A stretch of 64,000 bases of DNA from Hyphomicrobiales bacterium. Its GTDB lineage: Bacteria; Pseudomonadota; Alphaproteobacteria; Rhizobiales; Rhizobiaceae. The stretch lies in contig UCGV01000012.1 of assembly GCA_900471925.1 (NCBI GenBank), positions 124,001-188,000 on the forward strand, given 5' to 3'. This document shows positions 58,382 to 64,000 of this stretch, one piece after another (positions within the stretch are counted from its first letter, which is position 1; each line of letters starts with the position of its first letter). The position numbers and the translations under genes are program-made. Below the pieces are notes generated by a model. It was not told the DNA's origin. It saw only the letters and a program-made list of their open reading frames with translations, and made no database searches.

Positions 58382-58948
58382 TTACTTCGTGGCATCTCGC
58401 AACAGCCCTCGCGCTTCGATAGCTTCCGTGCTGTCGCTCTTGAAGATGAAGGCGCGAGCGCAGAGTGCCTGCAAAACAGTGGGCACTTCCGGTATCGGCG
58501 TCGGCATGATGATGGCGCTTGGGCCACCCAGCGGTGGGGCCGCGGACTGCGCATAACGGAAGGCAATCAGATAGGGGCCGGGCGGTATGCTTTCCGGTTC
58601 GCCAAATGTCGAATTATCCCAAGTGGCCGTCATTCTTTCCGTGGCCGTGCCCTTGACCACCTCTTCAACGAGGACATCGAATTTCGCATAATCAGAGATG
58701 AAACGGCGGACGTTGGATAGGGGTTCGCTTGTTTTTGAATTCTTGATGCCTTCCACAGATTTCCGATTGTTCTCCCTCGCCTTGGGATCGAGGACGATCT
58801 GGTAATCGACGATGCGGCCAATAACGACGACATCGGCAAGTTTGATATCGTTCATCTGCAGACGTCTCATCAGGAGGCACGCAGCAGCCGGTACAGATGT
58901 CGATCCAATTCCGAGAGTAACTGCGAGAAAGAACCAGAATGGTCTCAT
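58382..58948 (-). CDS. Hypothetical exported protein, 188 residues
   Basis: The precursor has a signal peptide (FWFFLAVTLGIGSTSVPAAA) followed by a mature domain starting CLLMRRLQMNDIKLADVVVI. The segment FDVLVEEVVKGTATERMTAT, then a WDNSTFGEPESIPPGPYLIA strand, suggests a small beta-barrel similar to TIMP-like or OB-type secreted domains. A cysteine right after the predicted cleavage site could indicate a lipoprotein, although the preceding residues (PAAA) are not a classic lipobox. GGGGAAA precedes ATG 58948. The function is unknown. Confidence 0.65.
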   Translation of the reverse strand: MRPFWFFLAVTLGIGSTSVPAAACLLMRRLQMNDIKLADVVVIGRIVDYQIVLDPKARENNRKSVEGIKNSKTSEPLSNVRRFISDYAKFDVLVEEVVKGTATERMTATWDNSTFGEPESIPPGPYLIAFRYAQSAAPPLGGPSAIIMPTPIPEVPTVLQALCARAFIFKSDSTEAIEARGLLRDATK

Positions 58949-59181
58949 GACATTTCCCCAAAAAGCCCGCTGCGACCGCTGACACAACTATGGAGCGCGG
59001 CACCGGCACCAACTGAAGTCAACAAAAGATGCAACTATGGCGATATTATTGCGAGATTTCGCTTGATGGCAGCCGAGCTTCCGAATGCGATGTCAGCTGC
59101 GACGCGTCTTCGTGACAGGGTCTTATAGCGCCTCTATAGTTGGCCAGGCTGCGGCTGCGACAACCGAGGAAGGGTTTGGCG

Positions 59182-60396
59182 ATGGGCATGCTGTTCAAGA
59201 ACGAGTTGCATGAGGATTTCGGCAGCTGGCCGCTCGCCTATATTCCCTATGGCGGGGTGGATTTCGGCGAGATCCGCGCGGTGGCCGAAGCGGTCGGCGA
59301 TGGCGACGATGGTGCTTACTACGACGCCTGGGTGTCGGCCGGGGACCGACTGAAAGGCGAGGCCGAGGCAGCGCTTGGGGCAGGGCACAAGGGAAGCGCC
59401 CGCGAGCTTTATCTGCGGGCGAGCGTCTTTTATGCCACCTCCTATCACCCGCTTTACGGTGCCCCGGTCGATCCGCGCCTGCTTGCCGCCTTCACCAGGC
59501 AGAAGGACGTGCTGGAACGCGGCTTTGCGCTTTCGGCGCCGACGATCGAGCCGCTTGCGATCCCCTTCGGCGAGACGCCGATGCCCGCCTATTTCATCCC
59601 GGCGCAGGGGCTGGAGCATGAGGTGCGGCCGCTCATCATCTTCAACAACGGCTATGACTGCACGATCACCGATACCTATTTCGCCTGCGCAGTCGCGGCC
59701 TCCCGGCGCGGCTATCACAGCCTCGTCTTCGACGGCCCCGGCCAGGGCGGCATGCTCTACGAGCACAATATCCCGCTGCGGCCGGACTGGGATGTGGTCA
59801 TCCGCGCAGTGGTGGATTTCGCGGTGGACTATCCGCTCGTCGATGCTGAGCGTATTGCGCTCAGCGGCTGGAGCCTCGGCGGGCTTTTGGCTCCGCGCGG
59901 GGCGGCGGGTGAACCGCGCATCGCCGCACTGATCGCCGATCCCGGCACCTGGAGCATCGCCGATGGCTTCCGCCGGGTGATCATCCAGAAGTTCGGCGTA
60001 CCGGCCGAAGCGGCTGCCGATCTCGGTGCCCTGGACCAGAGGCTGATCGACATGATGGATGCCTTCGTGCGCAGCAACCCGGTGCTGAACTGGAAGATCG
60101 TGCAGCGCGGTTTCTGGACGCACGGGGTGGACAATCTCCGGGCCTACCTTGCCTCTGCCGAGCTCTTCACCATGCGGGGACATGCCGAGCGCATCCGCTG
60201 CCCGACGTTGATCACGCAGGCGGAGAACGACATTCTCGCCACGGATGCCGGGCTGTTCTTCGATACGCTCGCTTGCCCCAAGCGGATGATACGGTTTACC
60301 GCTGCGGAAGGGGCGGACGGCCATTGTGAGATGCAGAACCGGTCGCTGGCGAACAGGCGGGTGCTGGATTGGCTGGATGAGCAGTTCGGGCCTTGA
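59182..60396 (+). CDS. Alpha/beta hydrolase of the FrsA/DHPON-hydrolase type
   Basis: This 404-residue enzyme has an N-terminal helical cap (residues about 1-120, DAWVSAGDRLKGEAEAALGA) and a hydrolase core with VRPLIIFNNGYD, the nucleophile elbow SGWSLGG, the acid in ITQAENDILA and the histidine in GADGHCEMQ. The layout resembles esterases and 2,6-dihydropseudooxynicotine hydrolase (C-C bond cleavage). The substrate is unknown. ATG 59182 (MGMLFKNELHED) fits the family start. It is convergent with the LysR gene 60404-61285. Confidence 0.87.
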   Translation: MGMLFKNELHEDFGSWPLAYIPYGGVDFGEIRAVAEAVGDGDDGAYYDAWVSAGDRLKGEAEAALGAGHKGSARELYLRASVFYATSYHPLYGAPVDPRLLAAFTRQKDVLERGFALSAPTIEPLAIPFGETPMPAYFIPAQGLEHEVRPLIIFNNGYDCTITDTYFACAVAASRRGYHSLVFDGPGQGGMLYEHNIPLRPDWDVVIRAVVDFAVDYPLVDAERIALSGWSLGGLLAPRGAAGEPRIAALIADPGTWSIADGFRRVIIQKFGVPAEAAADLGALDQRLIDMMDAFVRSNPVLNWKIVQRGFWTHGVDNLRAYLASAELFTMRGHAERIRCPTLITQAENDILATDAGLFFDTLACPKRMIRFTAAEGADGHCEMQNRSLANRRVLDWLDEQFGP

Positions 60397-60403
60397 GGGC
60401 GGC

Positions 60404-61285
60404 TCAGCCGGCGGCAAGATGATCCAGAAGGCTGCGGGCATGCGTCGTGAGGTCAGCACCCTTGGCCGTGCAGATCACCAGTTGCCGCGTCGCCCAGTCG
60501 TCCGACAGGGGGATGATGGCGATATCCGATGACCGCCGCTCGCGCCGGGCTGCGGTTTCCGGCACGATGCCGATGCCGGCGCCCGAAGCGGCGAGCCTGC
60601 AGATGGCCGCGAAATCGCGCAGCCGCACACGCGTCTTGAGCCTTATGCCGATGCGGCCAGCCTGCAGATCGATATGATCCTGCAAAGCGCCGCCGGCAAG
60701 CGCGATGAAATGCTCGCTGGCGAGATTGGCGAGGCGGACATTGCTCCTGCTAGCCAAGTCATGGCCGCTGCCGGCCACGACGACGAGCCGGTCGATTGCG
60801 AAAGGCCTCACCGTCAGCCCGGCTATATCCGTGGCGGCAGAGAGAATACCGATCTCGGCATGGCCGGCCGCCACGCTTCGGGCGATCTCGCTGCTCTGCC
60901 GCTCCCGCAATTGCAGATCGACGCGCGGATTGGCCGGCATCCAGCCTGCCAGCTTTTCCGGCAGATGTTCCGATATGGCGGCAGTATTGGCGAGGATGCC
61001 GATCGTTGCGCGCAGACCTCTCGCATATTCGCCGAGTTCGCCATGCATCTGCCTGATCTGACCGAGGATGACGCGGGCGTGATGAGCCAGTGCTTCGCCA
61101 GCCTCGGTTGGTGCCACGCCGCGCCTGCCACGCTCCAGCAGCATCACTTCGCCGACCGCCTCCATATCGCGCAGGCGTTCGCTCGCGGCGGCAAGCGAAA
61201 GGCCGGCCTCAGCCGCGCCATGCGTGATGCTGCCGGCGTCGATGACGGATAGAAACAGGCGAAGGTCGGTGAGGTCGAAACGCAT
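60404..61285 (-). CDS. LysR-family transcriptional regulator
   Basis: The 293-residue regulator has the LysR helix-turn-helix at residues about 1-60 (LTDLRLFLSVIDAGSITHGA, AEAGLSLAAASERLRDMEAV) and an effector domain with HAEIGILSAATDIAGLTVRP and RLAASGAGIGIVPETAARRE. It is divergent from a TauE-type exporter, and a perfect palindrome in the 97-bp gap is a likely binding site. It therefore probably controls the exporter. Confidence 0.93.
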   Translation of the reverse strand: MRFDLTDLRLFLSVIDAGSITHGAAEAGLSLAAASERLRDMEAVGEVMLLERGRRGVAPTEAGEALAHHARVILGQIRQMHGELGEYARGLRATIGILANTAAISEHLPEKLAGWMPANPRVDLQLRERQSSEIARSVAAGHAEIGILSAATDIAGLTVRPFAIDRLVVVAGSGHDLASRSNVRLANLASEHFIALAGGALQDHIDLQAGRIGIRLKTRVRLRDFAAICRLAASGAGIGIVPETAARRERRSSDIAIIPLSDDWATRQLVICTAKGADLTTHARSLLDHLAAG

Positions 61286-61306
61286 GTCGCGAGAATAGAT
61301 CAGTTT

Positions 61307-61331
61307 CTGCCTTCGGACCAGCCGAAGGCAG
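61307..61331. promoter_or_regulatory. Palindromic candidate LysR operator
   Basis: CTGCCTTCGG-accag-CCGAAGGCAG has perfect 10-bp arms and lies between the LysR gene and the TauE-type gene, 22 bp from the LysR start. The size and location are typical of a dimer site. Confidence 0.6.
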
Positions 61332-61382
61332 CATGAGGGAGTTCCGCATTGCCCGAGGGCACGAAACTGTTATCGATCCGGC

Positions 61383-62129
61383 ATGTCCGATCTTTCCATT
61401 GCCTTCCTCTCCGCAGTCATCGCAACCTTCTTCATCGCCGGCCTCATCAAGGGTGTCACCGGCATGGGACTTCCCACCGTCGCCATGGGCATGCTCGGCA
61501 GCCTGACCTCGCCGCTGATGGCCGCGAGCCTGCTGATCGCGCCGTCCTTCGTCACCAATGTCTGGCAGCTCTTTGCGGGCCCGGCCTTCCTGCCGCTCAC
61601 GCGGCGCTTCTGGCCGATGATGGCAGCGATCGTTGCTGGAACCCTGATCGGCTCCGCCTCGCTGACGAGCGGCAATACTGCTTTGACGACCAGGGGGCTC
61701 GGCGTGACATTGATGCTCTATGCCGCCTATGCGCTGTTTGCGCGCCAGCTTCGCGTCAACCGGGCGCTGGAGCCGTGGCTTTCACCTATCATCGGTGCGG
61801 CAACGGGGCTTCTGACCGGCAGTACGGGCGTCTTCGTCATTCCCGCCGTGCCCTATCTGCAGGCGCTCGGGCTTGCGAAGGACGATCTGGTGCAGGCGCT
61901 CGGCCTGTCCTTCACCATCTCGACGATCGCGCTTGCGGTATCGCTCGGGCTGCGTGGCGCCTTTGCAGCGGATAATCTGGCGCTTTCCGGCCTTGCGATC
62001 CTGCCGGCGCTGGCGGGCATGTGGGCGGGGCAGATGCTGCGCGGCCGCATCGCGCCGGAGACTTTCCGTCGCTGGTTCCTTATCTGCCTGTTGCTGCTCG
62101 GGGCGGAGATGTGCCTGGGGCCGCATTGA
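61383..62129 (+). CDS. TauE/SafE-family anion exporter
   Basis: This 248-residue inner-membrane protein has about eight hydrophobic helices and the TauE/SafE pattern FFIAGLIKGVTGMGLPTVAM (first repeat) and GAATGLLTGSTGVFVIPAVP (second repeat). Family members export sulfite, sulfoacetate or related organic anions. The substrate is probably the ligand of the divergent LysR protein. The ATG at 61383 is 97 bp from the LysR start. Confidence 0.88.
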   Translation: MSDLSIAFLSAVIATFFIAGLIKGVTGMGLPTVAMGMLGSLTSPLMAASLLIAPSFVTNVWQLFAGPAFLPLTRRFWPMMAAIVAGTLIGSASLTSGNTALTTRGLGVTLMLYAAYALFARQLRVNRALEPWLSPIIGAATGLLTGSTGVFVIPAVPYLQALGLAKDDLVQALGLSFTISTIALAVSLGLRGAFAADNLALSGLAILPALAGMWAGQMLRGRIAPETFRRWFLICLLLLGAEMCLGPH

Positions 62130-62238
62130 ACCGGAAAGAGTTGGAGACAAATTCCCTTCGCCTTGTTTTGGCCCCGCTCGCCCTGCACCAAGCACACCCA
62201 CCCGAACAACGATTCTGCCATTCAACAAGGGATTGAGA

Positions 62239-62550
62239 ATGATCCGGAAAATCACGATTGCGGCCGCAGCGCTGCTGATGACGGCTTCCTATGCCGGTGC
62301 TTCCAGCGATGCGGCTTGGAACGCGCTTTTTGCCAAGGTGAACGGCACCTGCATCGGCCAGTCCGGCATGGATACGCCGGAAGCAACTGCTCCCATCGTT
62401 TTCGACGATGCGAGCGGCAAGGTTGCGGTGCTGCTGCGCGGCTCGATGGGCAAGGGCAAGAGCAAAGTGAAGAACGTCAACCTGATCTGCCTCTACGACA
62501 AGAAGACCGGCAAAGCGCAAATCCAGGAATATCGCTGGCTCGGCCGGTAA
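62239..62550 (+). CDS. Small exported protein, 103 residues
   Basis: The precursor has a signal peptide (KITIAAAALLMTASYAGA) and a mature domain with two cysteines (GTCIGQSG and LICLYDKKTG). It has VAVLLRGSMGKGKSKVKNVN in the middle and ends with IQEYRWLGR. It is probably periplasmic; the family is unknown. ATG 62239 is preceded by AAGGGA; a much longer open frame upstream overlaps the TauE gene and is rejected. Confidence 0.72.
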   Translation: MIRKITIAAAALLMTASYAGASSDAAWNALFAKVNGTCIGQSGMDTPEATAPIVFDDASGKVAVLLRGSMGKGKSKVKNVNLICLYDKKTGKAQIQEYRWLGR

Positions 62551-62619
62551 ATCGATATCGCCGCAAGCCGGGGAAGGCTTGCGGCGACCGCACGGCTCAT
62601 CTTTCTGCGGCGGGTCGAG

Positions 62620-62799
62620 TTAGAAAGACGTGCCGTACGGCATGAGCCTGATTGCGAGCACGACCACCAGCAGGAGGGTGAGGACGGCAGCCGTCAACAG
62701 GCTCAGGAGAAACGGTCGCCGGGTCCTCCGTCTCCGGCCACTACCGGCGATGATGTCGCGCTCGCGTGTCAGATAGGTTGCGCCGCTGCGACCGAACAT
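62620..62799 (-). CDS. Small single-TM membrane protein, 59 residues
   Basis: The minus strand encodes a 59-residue protein starting MFGRSGATYLTRERDIIAGS. A basic patch (GRRRRTRRP) precedes one long hydrophobic helix (LLTAAVLTLLLVVVLAIRL), and the tail is MPYGTSF. The basic patch on the N-terminal side predicts a cytoplasmic N-terminus and periplasmic tail. AAGGAAG lies 6 nt before ATG 62799. No family is recognised. It is convergent with the exported-protein gene at 62239. Confidence 0.65.
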   Translation of the reverse strand: MFGRSGATYLTRERDIIAGSGRRRRTRRPFLLSLLTAAVLTLLLVVVLAIRLMPYGTSF

Positions 62800-63031
62800 C
62801 GGTTTCTTCCTTGAGGTTTCAGGCAGGATTCTGCCGGGAAGCCCATAGGAAATCGATATTGGCGCGCCCTTCCGGAAATAAGAATGTCATCAAGGCCAGC
62901 ACGCCACACGCCTTTATGGGAAACCTATACCGGCGTCCTTGCGCTCCAATCGAAAACATATGCCCGAGCCGGTAGCCTTGTCTGATGCGGACACACTTCG
63001 TCCGCGCCGACAATGCGAAAGGAATGAAGCG

Positions 63032-63229
63032 ATGCACGGTCGTTGGTGGGCATATTACATGCAGGCGCGCATGCGCGATGTGGCAGCGCCTCATCCGTCG
63101 TGGAACGCACAGCAGCGAACCGAGGTGGCCTTCAATCTCTCCGACGATCTCTGGATCTTCCTGCGGCTGGCGCTGGTTCTCTCCGTCTTCTTTGCGGGTC
63201 TTGCCTGCATCCTATGGGTTGCGAACTGA
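63032..63229 (+). CDS. Small single-TM membrane protein, 65 residues
   Basis: This small protein has a hydrophilic N-terminal half (MHGRWWAYYMQARMRDVAAP) and a C-terminal hydrophobic helix (IFLRLALVLSVFFAGLACIL). AAAGGAA lies just before ATG 63032. The next small gene starts 9 bp after its stop, so the two probably form an operon. The function is unknown. Confidence 0.65.
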   Translation: MHGRWWAYYMQARMRDVAAPHPSWNAQQRTEVAFNLSDDLWIFLRLALVLSVFFAGLACILWVAN

Positions 63230-63237
63230 CCGGCCCG

Positions 63238-63498
63238 ATGAGATCCATCGAGCTTGACGCGACATCACGGGCGACGGTCGGGCGTTTCGTCTGGAAGTGC
63301 TATATCGCCGTCGCCATCGCCCTCCTTGCGCGCGCCAACACGCTGGAGACGGCCTCGAAATGTATGCTGCTCTATGCGGCGCTGATGATCATGGTCGCGT
63401 CCTTCACGCGCCAGCGCTACTATGCCGAAAGCTTCAACCACTGGAGCGAAGCACTATGGCTGGCCTTCGTCGCGGCGGGGCTGCATCTCATGCAGTGA
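63238..63498 (+). CDS. Small membrane protein with about three hydrophobic segments, 86 residues
   Basis: The protein (MRSIELDATSRATVGRFVWK) contains hydrophobic stretches near CYIAVAIALLARAN, CMLLYAALMIMVAS and ALWLAFVAAGLHLM, consistent with three short membrane helices. An earlier in-frame ATG at 63214 would overlap the preceding gene; ATG 63238 gives a compact two-gene operon. The family is not recognised. Its stop lies 9 bp from the end of the convergent edge gene. Confidence 0.6.
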   Translation: MRSIELDATSRATVGRFVWKCYIAVAIALLARANTLETASKCMLLYAALMIMVASFTRQRYYAESFNHWSEALWLAFVAAGLHLMQ

Positions 63499-63507
63499 GG
63501 CGCACGC

Positions 63508-64000
63508 TCACAGCAGCAGCAGTTTCTTCAGGACCGAGAATACTTCCTTGTACGGCAGGCGCGATGCTCCGGCGACGGCGAAGGGGATCAGGGCGGCGGC
63601 AGCGACCGGCAGAAGGGCGTTGCGATTGACAAGCATCGTCGAAAGCTTGCGGGTCTGGTCATACTGCTTGCCAAGGTCGACAGGCTCGACCGCCTGTTCC
63701 GCCTCAACCGGGTCCGAAGATACGACGTTCTCGCCGATCGCCTTTCGCTCGGCGGCGCGCTGCTGGATCGTCGCCCGGGCCGATAGCGTGCGCAGCGACT
63801 TTTCCTTCAGGATCGCGAGCGGTCGCGAAAAGGCGGAAAGAGGATAGGCGAAGAAAGCGATGACGATGATGAGCCATGCGGCCATGATCGTGGTCAGCGT
63901 CGCTGCCGAAATATCGGTTTGCGCCATGTGTTTGGCGACGGCGGCCGCGACACCGCAGCTGACACCGAAGACGAAGAGCACATAGGCATTGGGATAATCG
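63508..64000 (-). CDS. Multi-TM membrane protein, unknown function (5' end outside window)
   Basis: The frame is open to the right edge (reading DYPNAYVLFVFGVSCG inward), so this is a partial gene; a GTG at 63981 is internal. It shows membrane helices (VLFVFGVSCGVAAAVA, LTTIMAAWLIIVIAFFAYPL), a charged cytoplasmic loop (PLAILKEKSLRTLSARATIQ, QRAAERKAIGENVV) and a C-terminal hydrophobic segment (LLPVAAAALIPFAVAG). I do not recognise the family by name. Confidence 0.72.
   Translation of the reverse strand, partial: DYPNAYVLFVFGVSCGVAAAVAKHMAQTDISAATLTTIMAAWLIIVIAFFAYPLSAFSRPLAILKEKSLRTLSARATIQQRAAERKAIGENVVSSDPVEAEQAVEPVDLGKQYDQTRKLSTMLVNRNALLPVAAAALIPFAVAGASRLPYKEVFSVLKKLLLL

Noticed and set aside
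61873..62238. Upstream extension of the exported-protein frame across the TauE gene
   Set aside because: It overlaps the coding region of the exporter in another frame; the signal peptide and AAGGGA place the start at 62239.
1..64000. CRISPR arrays, tRNA or rRNA genes, prophage and insertion sequences
   Set aside because: No regularly spaced repeats, cloverleaf-like sequences, rRNA segments, phage structural genes or transposases were recognised on reading; a covariance-model scan was not possible here.

Overview
The window reads as a chromosomal segment of an alphaproteobacterium of the order Hyphomicrobiales, most likely a Rhizobium/Agrobacterium-type organism. The pointers are a dense GC-rich gene layout, an Usg-family protein, a paralogue of the ATP-synthase zeta inhibitor (DUF1476), a UvrB with long terminal extensions, DUF1127 and other small proteins familiar from rhizobia, and an intergenic element resembling the RIME repeats of rhizobia. 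No rRNA, tRNA, insertion sequence, prophage or CRISPR array was recognised. The species cannot be named from sequence reading alone.

Layout. 1-3.3 kb: the tail of a LysR regulator, two glutathione-transferase-fold proteins, a methyltransferase and Usg. 3.4-6.8 kb: a polar amino-acid ABC transporter with two permeases and two tandemly duplicated binding proteins, each copy followed by its own copy of the same terminator; no ATPase gene is present. 7.2-11.2 kb: a very low-complexity OmpA-family protein, a cold-shock protein and a J-domain protein. 11.5-18.8 kb: a hydrolase, an apparent SDR / ABM monooxygenase / exported VOC-protein operon facing an MFS transporter, and an AfsR-like winged-helix/NTPase/TPR regulator. 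19-23.5 kb: small conserved hypothetical genes, including a 44-residue gene with its own terminator, an exonuclease and a GNAT acetyltransferase.

23.9-26.0 kb is a sharply AT-rich island with a two-gene operon: a P-loop ATPase resembling the Sll1717 family, overlapping a three-TM membrane protein, with a 34-bp interrupted dyad upstream. It is the best candidate in the window for an undescribed, horizontally acquired (possibly defence) system. The sequence then returns to ordinary chromosome: uvrB, a GH15 glucanohydrolase, mobB-mobA, a DMT exporter, a chemoreceptor, csbD, an SDR, moaA, DUF971, ltrA and a MarR/hydrolase pair.

43.5-50.9 kb holds a coherent locus: a ROK regulator divergent from a ugp-like ABC transporter (binding protein, two permeases, ATPase) followed by two tandem glycerophosphodiester phosphodiesterases. 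Together they would import glycerophosphodiesters or glycerol phosphate and hydrolyse the diesters in the cytoplasm. The binding-protein gene carries a one-base insertion that breaks its frame. 51-64 kb is a mixed region: a cupin, a two-TM potassium channel, a 2'-5' RNA ligase-like protein, LysR and AraC regulators, a TPP enzyme, an esterase, a TauE exporter and a cluster of small membrane or secreted proteins running off the right edge.
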